Origin: Epiperipatus broadwayi
Lineage: Eukaryota; Onychophora; Udeonychophora; Euonychophora; Peripatidae
Direction of reading: 5' to 3'
Assembly: GCA_028023455.1 (NCBI GenBank)
Contig: JAQFVV010012404.1
Span: 15,055,000-15,118,999 of the forward strand
DNA length: 64,000 bases
The translations under genes were made by a program, and so were the position numbers. A model generated the notes under the pieces. That model saw only the letters and a program-made list of their open reading frames with translations. It did not search any database and was not told the DNA's origin. Below, one piece after another: positions 39,094 to 50,431 of this stretch (position 1 is its first letter; the number at the start of each line of letters is the position of its first letter).

Positions 39094-39588
39094 TTGATAA
39101 AAGAAATTAGAGAAACTAATGAAGATGTTGTGGTAGCTGAGCAAATAGATAAAACTAATTGTGATAGAATTTCAGAACCCCAGGAGATAGATATGTCTAA
39201 GTTAGATGGAATAAATATAATTAATGATAAATACCAGAGTGCATTAGTTAAAGATGATCATGATATTAATAGTCTAAATAAGTTTAGAGTTGACGCACAA
39301 TTTTGGGACATTTATAGCAGTGTTATAATGTATTATGTGTTTCAAAGTACAAATAACATAAATAAATGCAAATGTGAAGAAATGATTAATTTGGAAAATG
39401 AATTAGGTTACTTAAATATGATAGAAATTGATGATCAAGAAAGTCATTTTAATAGAATTAAATATAAAAGTATTTTACTTGATAGAATGTATAAAAGAAA
39501 AAGTACCAGGAAACTACTAGGATTAAAAGTTAAAGAATTAGAGAATATAAACCCAGAGTTAAGGCAAGTAATTAAGCTAGGTACATAG
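39094..39588 (+). CDS. Unrecognised 164-codon ORF, possible mobile-element protein
   Basis: The longest frame in the window outside recognised transposons. The frame is open from about 39076 and the computed start at 39094 is TTG. The first ATG in frame falls at 39193, so the true start is uncertain. The product is acidic in the first half and basic in the second half (Lys-Arg-Lys-Ser-Thr-Arg-Lys near residue 135), with a Cys-Lys-Cys in the middle and a predicted coiled-coil-like Glu/Leu-rich stretch. I recognise no family. It sits between a tandem duplication and the R1 foldback repeat, so an element protein is more likely than a host gene. Chance is less likely at this length in AT-rich DNA but is not excluded. 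Confidence 0.3.
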   Translation: MIKEIRETNEDVVVAEQIDKTNCDRISEPQEIDMSKLDGINIINDKYQSALVKDDHDINSLNKFRVDAQFWDIYSSVIMYYVFQSTNNINKCKCEEMINLENELGYLNMIEIDDQESHFNRIKYKSILLDRMYKRKSTRKLLGLKVKELENINPELRQVIKLGT

Positions 39589-39991
39589 TCCAATAAAAAA
39601 TTAAATTCAAGAACTTATTATATGAGAGCTAAAGTAAAAAGTAGAGGAAAAAAAAATGTCTAGAGATGAATCAGAATTATCATGTGGTAAATAAAAGGTA
39701 TTTAAGGTCATTCTGAATGAGAGCCTGCATATTATTAAAAAATATTTAGAGAGAGAGAGACAAAATTTATTCCTTCTGTGATAAGGATGTTTCTAAGTTG
39801 GTGATTCCGGACTTGTTAAAAGGGTACATGCTATATGAAAATGGAAAAATAATTATGAAGTACAGATTATAAAAGTAGACACTACATAAGCAGCAAAAAA
39901 TGACTAGTTTTGAAAATGAATTGTGCTAATCCCATGCTATAAAGTAGTTGACCAAAGAAGTCATACTACATGAGTTAAATATAATAGTGTA

Positions 39992-40442
39992 CACTCATCC
40001 ATTATTCCCAGATTAATTTATAGCTTGTGGCTTCATCAGTGAAGAGTCTTGGATTTGAAATCACTGCACCTAGATCTTAGGATCCAATGCAACCCTCCAG
40101 CAGCTTGTGTAAACATATGAAATAGTAATCATGTATTAGTTTTATATCAATCTTGCCCATAGAATTATAACAACTTTTTTTTTCTAAAAAACAATGATAC
40201 CAAAATGTATAGATACTGAATTGGATTCAGATTTATATGACTATGAAAGTGACAGAGCTTGAATTAAAAACATTATTTTATTTTCATTTTGGCCTCATAG
40301 CTTTATACTTATGAATAAGTAAAAAGTGGCTGCTGGAGAGTTGCAATGGATTCTAAGGTCTAAGTGCAATGCTCTCAGATCCAAGACTCCTCACAGATAA
40401 AATCCACAAGCTAGAAACTCATCTGGGGATAATGGATGGGTA
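39992..40442. repeat. Foldback pair of R1 repeat copies
   Basis: 39992-40104 is an imperfect inverted repeat of 40329-40442 (113 and 114 bp, about 80% by eye), separated by 224 bp. Shared landmarks are GAGTCTTGGAT, CCTCCAGCAGC against GCTGCTGGAG, and ATCCATTAT against its complement. The plus-oriented copy continues to about 40520 and matches 5738-5880. The short segment AGCTTGTGTAA follows the left arm (40102) and recurs after the right copy (40512). The transcript of this region could form a long hairpin. Confidence 0.75.
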
Positions 40443-40559
40443 GGCACCAGATAGGGAATTTATGTAACCCTCTTGCAACTATTGATTATGGAGAGTTTGC
40501 TACTGTTTTATTAGCTTGTGTAAGCATAGTGGTGATCATGTGATGTTTAATAAGTAATA

Positions 40560-43215
40560 ATAAATAATTTGAGCAAAAGTTATAATTTTATAATGATGTA
40601 AATTTTATTTTGTTATATAATTAAATAACAATAGTTATTAGTTTTTCCTGTTTTAATAAGAATGGTTATGTTTTAATTAAAATTCAAAATAGTTTTATAA
40701 ACAAAAAAAATATTTTTTTCTAAAGTTAATTAATGTTACAGTGGGTCTTTTTATGAGATGAAATGTCAAGAGAAAAAAAAGGGGATTAGAAGTTTTCAAC
40801 TTTTCATGTAACTGTTATTAGTGTTAAAACTTAATAATCAAATTTGATTGTTCAATGTTCTAAAGGACCAAATAAAGAAATTTTTTCTTGTGTTTTTCTG
40901 TGCTGGTTGGCTGCTGAACGGTTCAGATTTTGTGAATGTTTATATCATTTAGCAGAGCAGTGGAACATAAATATATTTTAGCTCATAATATAAAGCTTGG
41001 ATAAATTAAAATGTGTACAGAAGGAAATAAATATTGCACTCTACCTGTCTTCATGGCATAAAGAAAGTGTTCAAAAAAATAAAATATATCTTTTCTTGTC
41101 AAACAGTGCCTAAAAAGTCATGTATCAATAATCAAGGAGGGAAAATGTGCTTATGTTTAATCTCTTATTGCTGACCTACAAGAAGTGAAATCAAACAGTG
41201 ATTATTACCTGCCTTCTTTCAAAAAGAAGAAATACAAATACTATACATTTTTATAGTTTGATAAAAAAAAAAGAACTCTTACATTTTCAATATGTTTAAA
41301 TTAATTTAAGAAGCCAGATATTAAATATTTCTTTTATTATTCTTTAGAATTGCCAAAGAAAAAAAAATTTTTTTTTTAAAAATACATTAATAATATTTGT
41401 TCGTATATAAATATCAAATAGAAATAGTTATTTTGTAGTTATTAGAAGATTTAGATTTTTAGTCAAATTATTTATGGGTAAAATGTTATATGTTAATTTT
41501 TAGATTGTAAAATCTTGTTCATTACTATATGGGCTGCATGGGATTATTAATTTGTTTTATGAATCATGAGAAAAGATGAAATTAAATTTTCCATTCTAAA
41601 ATAAATGATTATTTATATTACAATCTTATATAGTTACTTTTTTTGCTGGAAAAAATAATATTTTGTGAACATGACACATGTAGAAAAGTGTAACTCCTAT
41701 TAACACCACAGAATATATATACAAAAGAAATAGTATTAATTATTATAAAAGCCATATTCTTAATAAATATGTCTAAAATCTAGTTGAAATTAAAACAGAA
41801 TTGTAAATAAAATAATTAATTATATAATATTAAGTTGTAAATTAAAATTTAAATAAAAGTTCAATAAATGTTAAAATTATTTAAGAAAGAGTTATACTTA
41901 TATGTATGCATGCAAAAATGTGTTTGTAATATATATATATATGTATGTGTGTGTATGGATTAGTGCTAAAGGATTCAGTAGGATGAATGATGCAAAGGTA
42001 GATTTTCAGTATATATGATAATGTCATGACTATATAACGAGAAATTGAGTATTAAATAAATCAAGGTCACAGGATTGTTGAGTAAGAAAATAGAGTGCGG
42101 ACAACCTAGTTTAATAAAAGTATTTGATTAGATTTTGTGGTTTCTTTTGTTGCGATGTAATGATACAACCAATTTAATAACAGGTGTACTGTAATTGCTT
42201 AATTATATCTGCTGAATATATCAACATTGACAATTTATTGTGTGTGAGGTGAGTATTGGTAATGGAAGCATTTTGAAGATCAGGCAAAAATTTTTTTTGA
42301 TATTATAGTATGCTGGAATGAGTGGTTTTATTTATTAATGCATTCTTCAAACAAATAACTAAAGATTCAATGTGTCATGAGTGCTAGATTTCATTGTAAT
42401 CTGGAGGTATCCAATCATATGAGCATAATGAAACAGTAGATATGAATGTAGGACAAAAAATTTTTTTTAAAATTATAAATTAAGATGGTAAATTGGCAAA
42501 ATCAAATTTTTACCTGAAGTAAATATTTTCTACCAATATAAACCATTACAATATAGATGAGAATTAATTACACAAGCTATTTATGGAATCTTTCCATATA
42601 GATTCTGTATTGCTAACATTTCCATTGCTAAAATCTCCATTTCCATTTGATTTATTTTTAAAATCTTGCTTTTCTCAACAGAAGAGTTACATTTTGTTAT
42701 AAATTTAATCCAAATTATCTTTTTTTTTTTTACTTTCTTTTTTTCACTACATTTCTTTTCTAGGTATACTTACTTTATATACTATTTGTTTCAATTTATT
42801 GTTGATAACTTTTTTCTCATTTTTTGTGTTTACTAGCACATTAATTCTTAATGTTTGTTAACCACTTTTTTTTAAACTTTATAATTAATTTCTCTGCTGT
42901 GATTTTGTAAAATATTTTTTGCTATTCATTTTTTGAATATTGTTGCTATTCATATGAATTATCTTCATTGTTTTAATACTTATTTTGCAATCCAAAAAAT
43001 TTCATCATATCAATGTCTTCTATTAAAACCTCATTTTTTGATTCAAAACTTCTTATTCTTTTAAAATTTATTTTTAATTCAGCCTTATTAAGTAATGATG
43101 TGTATCTGAGTAAGCTCTAGAATGCATATATATATTTTCAATGCTGATAAAATAATAAAATATAAAAATGTAGGCCTATGAATAATCTCATTAGATATAT
43201 TTATAAATATATATA
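40560..43215. other. AT-rich non-coding DNA
   Basis: No recognisable coding or repeat-end signal. Short (AT)n and (TG)n runs occur near 41930. Confidence 0.4.
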
Positions 43216-43320
43216 TCATCATGATTTTCAAACGGTATTGATCCACTATAGGATGAAGATCTCTCCAAGTTCTATATGGACATTCACTAATGGAATGCTA
43301 CTTTATAGCCTTCAAAATAT
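43216..43320 (-). mobile_element. 5'-truncated RTE LINE 3' end
   Basis: On the minus strand the segment reads the same C-terminus as the larger RTE copy at 44.5 kb (Glu-Leu-Gly-x-x-Phe-Ile-Leu-x-Trp-Ile). It ends in the ATGATGA-like tail (TCATCATG on the plus strand). Shared plus-strand blocks are ATCCACT, GGATGAAG and TCTCCAAGTTCT. Only about 100 bp is preserved, a typical 5'-truncated insertion. Confidence 0.7.
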
Positions 43321-44499
43321 TTCATTAAAAAGATAAATATGTATTAAATCGATATTTAAATATTGTTATTTAATATTTTATTACAAATTTTTTTATCTTT
43401 AATCATTTTTTCTTTCATTTTTATTTTCTTTTACTTCATTATCTCTCTGATGTCATCACTTATCATCTAGAATAAAGCACAGTCATCATGAATTTGGTCA
43501 ACATGAACTTTTCATATAAGAAATCATCTCTCTAAACTATGACAATGGGATGTGTGCTTGTACAACGACATTTAATTTTTTTAATTACATGCAGAGTAAT
43601 TCTAATTTCATTTTCTTTTCATTTTTTGTACTCTGTATTTTTTTTCATCTTTGTTATTTTTTTTTAAGAATTACAATGGTTTAATTGAAATTTATTTTTA
43701 TCACTATGTCTTTTTTACTAACATTTTACAAAAAATTTTTTTATTAACATTTTATCTTTTTTATTTTGTAATACTTGTTCATAATCATCTACAATCCAAT
43801 CTGATTTTCTTTCTCTGATCTTAATAGCATTTCATTTTTTTCATTACCATTGTAAAGTTATTTTTATCTACATTTTTTATTTACTTTTTCAAGTATTTTT
43901 ATTGTTGTGTTAATAATAAATCATTTAGGGCACTGAAGGATTGACACTTATTGAACTACTGAACAAATTTAAAACTAAAGAAAAAGTAAATATTTTGAGG
44001 AACTAAATCAAAATAAAGTGAAAATAGTCTTTGGATTAATTATCCTTTGTTATAAAACGCTGTATAAAAATATATTTTCTAAGAATGCGAAATCTATTGT
44101 TATCGAAAGGAAAATATTTTTTAGAAGAAGCGTAATTAATGCAAACTATCTATACTAATTAAGTTTACAAAAGTGGATCTAAACCAATGGAATTGATTAT
44201 CACTTTATTTATAACCAGTCCACTGGCTGAAATAGTTATATAAACCTATAGCAAAAAGAAACACTCTCTGCTGCTTCATATTTGAGATCAGTTTTAAAGC
44301 AAGTGATATAAAGCAGTAAAAAAAAAACAGTGGTGTCATCTTCTTTCATAAGATCTTGGCTTCTAAAAGTCATCAAGCCAACTAAGGAAATAAACATGTC
44401 CCTCTGACATTATTATGATTTTCTAAGCTCATTGGCTGCATAAACTAAAGAAAAAAGACTTTAGTAAGAAATTATATGCGAATCTATACATATATTATA
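43321..44499. other. AT-rich DNA with an inverted-repeat motif near 44215
   Basis: Mostly simple AT-rich sequence. CCAGTCCACTGGCTGAAATA (44215-44234) is nearly the same as the core of the hairpin at 55.57 kb. Nothing else was recognised. Confidence 0.4.
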
Positions 44500-45845
44500 T
44501 CATCATCATCATCAAACATTATCAATCCACTGCAGGATGAAGGTCTGTCCAAGTTCAATACATCTTCTCTGATCTTTAGCTTCTTTTCTCCACATCACCC
44601 CTGCACCCTTTCTTATTTCATCCATCCATCTCACATGTGCTCTCTTTTGGGATCTTTTAAAATCTCTTGGAATTCCGTTTAAGATTTCAATTGTCCATCT
44701 ATTATCATCTCTTCTAGAAATATGTCCAGCCAACTCCACTTCAGTCTTTTAATTTTTTCAATGAGGTCAGTAACACCTGTTTGTTCTTATTGCAGATATA
44801 CATTTCCTACCAATACCAAAATGTTCTTTTACACTCTTGAGACTTTTATTCTCTTTTACAGCTTTCCTTGCTAGTTCACAGTAATACTTTCTTATATCAT
44901 TTTCAACTCTTTTCCACACCATTTTACAAAATTCGAGATATTCAATCCTATTTAACGCATCATTTTTGTCTATCTTCATATCCCTTTTTTTTCTTTATAA
45001 ATTCTCTAGTCTCAGTATAAATTTTATTGGTTAATTGCTGCTTTTTTCTACCAGTTCTAAAAGTATATCTGTTATTTTCATATTAATTTCATTCAAATGT
45101 AAATCATGTTCAAAATCTACTAATACTTGAAACTGATTTGTAAGTTCTAATTTAAATTCATTAGAATGTTTTTGAAGATTAGGAATATCAACTGTAAATA
45201 TTGTTTTGCTTAATAATTTTTGTCTGTCTAGTTTTGCATTAACACATATCTTATATCTTACTAATCAATGATCACTTCCTGTGTTAAATTTATTAAAAAC
45301 ATTACAATCTTGAAATATGTATTTTCGGTTAGTCAAAATATAATCCAATTCTGCTATATCTTCATTTGGATGCTTCCATGTTCATTTACTTTTAACATTT
45401 TTCTCAAAAAAAGAATTCATAATGTAAAGTTTTTCTTTTTCTGCCAACTCCACAAATCTGTGTCCTCTCTCATTTCTATTGCCATAACCAAAATTACCTA
45501 CAGCATTTTCATCTTTCATTTGTTTACCAATTCTAGCATTAAAAGCTCCCAAAACCTTTTGTACATCCATATAAAAATCTTCTACTACTTCATCAGTATG
45601 AAAACTTGTTGGGGCATAAACCTTGAATTATCTGCATTTGGTATCTGCTATTAAGTTATATAACTAATCTTGCCACTCTGTCTGATACACCATCAATCTC
45701 CACAATATTGTTCTTTCATTTTTTTATATTTATAATGAATGCTACTCCATTTGTATTTCCAATATTTGTGCCTTTATAGTAGAGTACATGTCCACTTTTT
45801 AAATCTATTGTCTCTTCACCTTTTCTTTTTTTATCTTAGATATTA
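44500..45845 (-). mobile_element. RTE LINE copy lacking its reverse transcriptase
   Basis: Minus strand, 5' to 3'. Part of an apurinic-type endonuclease with Gly-Ala-Phe-Asn-Ala-Arg-Ile-Gly (near 45540; the usual catalytic Asp of GDFN is Ala here). Then a Gly-Asn-x-Arg-Asn-Glu-Arg-Gly-like block (45490-45470), Trp-Thr-Trp, and Ser-Asp-His (45276-45268) followed by an in-frame TGA. The linker reads as far as about 44767 and is followed at once by the RTE C-terminus (Glu-Leu-Ala-Gly-His-Ile-Ser-Arg-Arg-Asp-Asp-Asn-Arg-Trp). The copy ends in a (TGA)n-like tail at about 44512. RTE proteins of this type are about 1000 residues; the RT core, expected between these parts, is absent. The copy cannot encode active enzymes. 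Confidence 0.85.
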
Positions 45846-46245
45846 GAATGTAAATATTATAGGAAATAATTATAGCCTATGGTCAAGTACAGAAAATTAA
45901 TTGGTGAACTCTATGACAAAAATAGAATGTATATATTAAAGCAGTTAATCTTAGCGCATGATTGAGCTCAATTATTCTATCACTTAACAAGCACTAGCCT
46001 AACATCAAATCCCATGTTCCATCCCACTCCTTTAGTCATGTATCTATAAGTTGTATATGTGTCTCTGAGAATCATGTCTAAAAATTTATAAATATAAAGT
46101 TGAGATAAAATTTTTTAATTATTTTATTATTATTAAAGTCCATAGGTGTGGCTCAGATGTGTATATGCTACAGGAGCATATATAATAAAAAATATTAATG
46201 TTGTGAATAAATTTATTGTACATTTGTAAAAAAAAAAATCTTTGA
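45846..46245. other. AT-rich spacer
   Basis: No ORF or element end recognised between the RTE copy and the repeat island. Confidence 0.4.
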
Positions 46246-46567
46246 CGTACTACACAACCCACTGGTAGATATGATCGGTGATGAATCAAAGCAATTGCAT
46301 GGTAACTGAAACATATGCATGACTAATCGATAGGAGTGGTGAAGGTGGGTTCGTGGTCACGTTCAATATTTTGGAATACTGTGGTGAATTCTGGGTAAAT
46401 ATGTGTCTTTTACCTGCTTGCATTGACCAAGTGAGACCATTTTTTTTACTGTGTCTGATTAACCATTGTAAGAATTGAATATTTTGATTGCTTATTTTAT
46501 ATTACTGATTTTATTACTAATTTATCTAATTGTATCACTAATTACCATTTATGACTAATTAAACAAA

Positions 46568-46666
46568 ATGTCTAACCAAGAACAGGAAAAGAAAGCCATA
46601 TTAAGTTATTGGGACTTACCGTCTTTTCCGAAAAAGAAGCGATTTCAGTATCGCACTATCTCATAA
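46568..46666 (+). CDS. Short ORF of 32 codons, unknown
   Basis: An ATG in an AACAAAATGT context opens a short frame reading Met-Ser-Asn-Gln-Glu-Gln-Glu-Lys-Lys-Ala-Ile-Leu-Ser-Tyr-Trp. It ends Lys-Lys-Arg-Phe-Gln-Tyr-Arg-Thr-Ile-Ser then TAA. It is less AT-biased in amino-acid use than chance frames here. It might be a first exon or the N-terminus of a degraded element protein. No family is recognised. Confidence 0.2.
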   Translation: MSNQEQEKKAILSYWDLPSFPKKKRFQYRTIS

Positions 46667-46779
46667 AGGCAATTATTTGTAGTTAATAATTGAGAACAAT
46701 TTGCTTGTTTGTTTTTTTAAAAAAAAAATATAAATAATTAGTTAAATACCATTAAAAATTATAAAGATTATTTATAATA

Positions 46780-47810
46780 CTTATTGTTGATAATATTTTA
46801 CTGTAATAAAATATTACTTATTAGTCCATTTATTATCGGAGTAAATTATTACTGCGGTTCTGAAATGAAATGTCTCATTTTTTTGGATTGAAAACTGGCA
46901 GGAGGGGGGGATATTCTCCGATGATTTTTCCCTTTCAAAAGGCACTGCCAATACATACTTTAGTCTGACAAAAAATTATAATGATTAGTTCATTTCTTTG
47001 TTTCAGGGTCAAATGATTTACTTAAAAACCGTTAAAAATTATAATATTCATTTTTGATAAACTTTTTATCGTAGTAAATTATTAGTTATTATTTTGCAAC
47101 GGCCAACATGGCGACGTTCGACACGTCTCCCTCTTTGGTATTAACTTTGCTATGCCGATTATAATATTTATTTTTGATAATATGTTACTGTAATAAATTA
47201 TGACTTATTATCGCATTTCTTATCAGAGTAAATTATTACTGCTGTTCTGAAAATAAATGTGTCTAATTTTTGGACTGAAAATTTAGTCTGAAAAAAATTC
47301 GAATGATTAGTTCATTTCTTTGTTTCAGGTTCGAATGATTAGTTAAATATCCCTCCAAAAAATTGTAATAATTATTTATAATATTCATTTTTTAATAATT
47401 TTTTTTTATTTTATCGTTTTCATTAAAAATTGTTTTGATTATTTGTAATATTCATTTTTGATACTAATTTTTTATCGTAGTAAATTATTAGTTATTATTT
47501 TGCAACGGCTTCTAGTCTGATAAAATATATGATTAGTTAATTTCTTTGTTTTTGGGGTCAAATGATTAGTTAAATATCATTAAAAATTGGGTAATGATTA
47601 TTTATAATATTAATTTTTGATTTTTTTTATCATTTTCAAGGTCAAATGATTAGTTAAATATCGTTAAAAATTATGATGATTCTTTATAATATTCATTTTT
47701 TGATAATTTTTTTTTTTGTAGTAAATTATCAGTTATTTTTTCGCAATGACCAAACATGGTGACGTTTGACGTCTCCTTCTTTGCTATTAACTATGCTATG
47801 ATGTACTACC
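46780..47810 (+). repeat. Array of diverged 110-150-bp direct repeats
   Basis: Blocks such as GTCAAATGATTAGTTAAATA, TAATATTCATTTTTGATA and AGTAAATTATTAGTTATTAT recur at about 46965-47100, 47285-47510, 47515-47630 and 47635-47745. A second unit type recurs at 46784-46900 and 47167-47285. GCAACGGCC-like and ACGTCTCC blocks recur at 47095-47130 and 47740-47780. The units differ in length and carry many substitutions, so the array is old. Confidence 0.65.
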
Positions 47811-47980
47811 CCATAAGCATACTATTCTAATCGTGCGATCTTCAAGGTGACTTCTCCACATGATCTGCAGGCAAACATTATCGATGAAGTTTGTTTGCAA
47901 ATCACTAGGAGAAGTTATCTTAAAGATTATAAAATTAGAATAGTATGCCTTCGGTGTAGTACGTTATAGCTTAGTTAATA
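47785..47980. repeat. Imperfect hairpin, about 90-bp arms
   Basis: 47785-47876 (from TATTAACTA through GTACTACC, ATACTATTCTAAT and ACTTCTCC to GCAAAC) is an imperfect inverted repeat of 47893-47980, with a loop of about 16 bp. Identity is roughly 75-80%. The arms carry ATACTATTCTAAT and TTAGAATAGTAT as exact complements. This looks like a MITE-like foldback or a hairpin end. Confidence 0.7.
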
Positions 47981-48396
47981 CTCAAGTACATATTTTTTTA
48001 TTAAATTATATAGTTATGTAAAAATCTAAGATGGAAGATGCACCCATTAATTGTCCAAAAATAATTAAATGAGTGGAAATATATTGTTTCAGGGATTGTA
48101 AAAGAATGTTTAATTAACGTTTTTATTGAAAGTAAAATTGAAACAAAGCTAATGAATTTTACTTTGATTGGGAACATTTACATCAAATCTATTTCCAATC
48201 TGGAAATAGATTTAAATTTATATTCGATCAGTTATCTAATGGATGCATCTCCAAAAACAATGCATGAAGGAGTTTTTTTAGATTACAGATTACATTTGGG
48301 CTAGGAATTTAATTAAAAGTATTTTTTAAATACTTTGAAAGCTGTATGAATAGGGCCAAATTTTAGCAAAAAAAAGAGAGAAAGAATTATGAGCTG

Positions 48397-48663
48397 TTGC
48401 CAACATATTTTCACACCAGTGTAAGTTTTGAAAATGGTATTCGAGTAGAGGTCCCAAGCCACCTTTCCTTATGTCTGAGACCATCTCCTCACCATGCCGC
48501 GCTGCAGCTCCTTCCAATTAAAAGTGTCCGAACTGTTAGCGAACCACCGAGGCCAAGAAGAAATGCTTTCAATCTAATTAGAATCTGTCTGTCCAGAAAA
48601 TCAAAGTATACTGCCTCAAGACAAGACTTGTCCAGATCATCCCTCCAGAGAATCACGAGGTAA
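48397..48663 (+). other. GC-richer 88-codon open frame, unexplained
   Basis: The frame is Ser-, Arg- and Pro-rich with Pro-Pro-Arg-Pro-Arg-Arg near the middle, and its DNA is markedly richer in GC than the surroundings. A splice-donor-like GTGTAAGTTTTG lies near 48418 on the same strand. The opposite strand also carries a shorter open frame. It might be an exon, a repeat or a piece of an element. I recognise nothing. Confidence 0.25.
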
Positions 48664-49443
48664 TAAGCCCAAAAGTCATCTTAGTTGCTTTACCTGATTT
48701 ATAATTAATTAATCTTAAAATTAATGCCTTTTTCTTTTAATGTTGAATCTCTATTAATCCGCTGACCAGTGAGTACTTTAACCTAACTTTCTAATTTCTG
48801 TATATCGATTCTCTGTAACCCTAACTAATCATAATATATATTTAATTATCCAACTCATGCTTCTTATTATTCTTGTAATGTAGTGTGGTAATAATTTCTC
48901 ATTGCTGATATTTTTATATTTTTGCTCAATTTATAAGTGTAAATGCCAATCAAATGGTCTTACGAACTTCATATATATCCCACTGTGGAAGAAAATAATT
49001 AGTTTTTTTATTCATTTCTAAATAGCTTGTAAGTTTGAGTTTTTCTTTCTGATAAATATATGTGTTCAAAATAGTTTATTGTTAATGTGTTTAAGATTTA
49101 GAAATATAATTTTCCAATCTGGGTGGACTTTAGTGTCGGTTTTGTTTTATGGCTTTAATTTTAAATCATTTCCAAAATGCAGGCGATTAATTGATTTATT
49201 AGTAGAAATCTTATGTGCGCTAATTTATTTTCTTATATGTTTAAATTAAATGGAACTGATTTAAGAAGGTGGGGGGGGCATAAGTTTTTAATAATATAAA
49301 TTATCTTTGTTTAATAATAATTATTGTATACTATATGGGTCATTAGTTAAAACATGTCAATACATAATTTATTAAACCATTTACGGCTTTATTTCATTAT
49401 TAAATCAAATAATTTCAGGTCTTGATAGTCGCATTGCTAGCAT

Positions 49444-49656
49444 ATGTCACACATGTATATTTCATTGTTTTGTTCGGGTCCATCTGTGCCGTTGCTCCTG
49501 AGGATTCCAAACTCTCTTGTTATTTTGTATTCTTCTTCCAATTATGTGTTATATATTGTTTTGCTTGGATTTGTCCATACTATCACTTCGGAGAATCTCA
49601 AAGTTCCTTTTATTATTCAAAACAGGGATATACAGGTACACCCTGGAACAAGCTAG
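49444..49656 (+). other. 70-codon open frame with weak LINE-like end
   Basis: A hydrophobic stretch is followed by Asn-Arg-Asp-Ile-Gln-Val-His-Pro-Gly-Thr. This is loosely like the Gly-Asp-Ile-x-x-Asn-Pro-Gly-Pro motif that often begins LINE ORFs. Key positions differ, so this is only a hint. The overlapping 101-codon frame at 49422 has no recognisable content. Confidence 0.15.
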
Positions 49657-50431
49657 TTAGAAGAGCAAAGCTTTGCATGGGTTGCTGTACACCGGACCAT
49701 AGCAACTTCCTATCTAACCCTCCATAAGGTATCGCTCCACATGAAGCATGGGCATACCCTTGTCAAATAGAAGAATGATGAAGTTTTATTGACCAACAAT
49801 GCCATATTTCCTTTCACTGATATATATGCTAGTACCACAATTCTTTATATTTCACTTCCTTGCCTGTTCAATAAAATAAATCGTAATGATATGTGATAAT
49901 GAGCCATTTATATCTTTAAATATTTTTCATTGAAATTTTTGGATCCAACCATTCTAAAGTTGTTCTCCCCTTCTTTTAAATTAGCTATTATTATATTTAT
50001 AAAGTTTCACTAAGTATTTGATCTCTAAATGTTTAAAATGAATAATAAATACTCATGTTCGTATACTTACAAATTCCGATGTATTCTTTTCAAATGTTGT
50101 AAATAAAGTGCAATAAATACTAAATAAATCTCTATATTATAATGCCAAGGGCAAACTATCAAAGTTATAAAAATAGCAAAACCCCGTAAGCGTATGTATG
50201 TATATATATATATATATGTAATTTCACAATGTGTAGAACTTCCACCATCCACCCAGATAAATATCTCATGTAAATCTAAATAAAATCTAAATTCCAAAGA
50301 TATTTGTTTATTGTAATACTGCACTATATCTAAACCTGTCAATCCATAAAGAATTGATTTAGGATTGGCAACTGCTTGTAAATAAAAGAAAGTGTATATG
50401 TGTGAAGTTGGTAATATATATATATATATAT

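Larger units (their letters stand above)
46246..47964. mobile_element. Possible non-autonomous element with repeat array
   Basis: ACGTACTACAC at 46246-46256 has its reverse complement GTGTAGTACGT at 47955-47964 and onward. They could be short terminal inverted repeats of a 1.7-kb unit. Between them lies a repeat array (46780-47810) and then a hairpin (47785-47980). No target duplication was found and no transposase is recognised, so the boundaries are a hypothesis. Confidence 0.3.

Noticed and set aside
45268-45654. 128-codon plus-strand frame
   Set aside because: It is antisense to the RTE endonuclease on the minus strand.
46780-47810. CRISPR-like spaced repeats
   Set aside because: Units are long, diverged and irregular, with no constant spacer; this is a eukaryotic repeat array.
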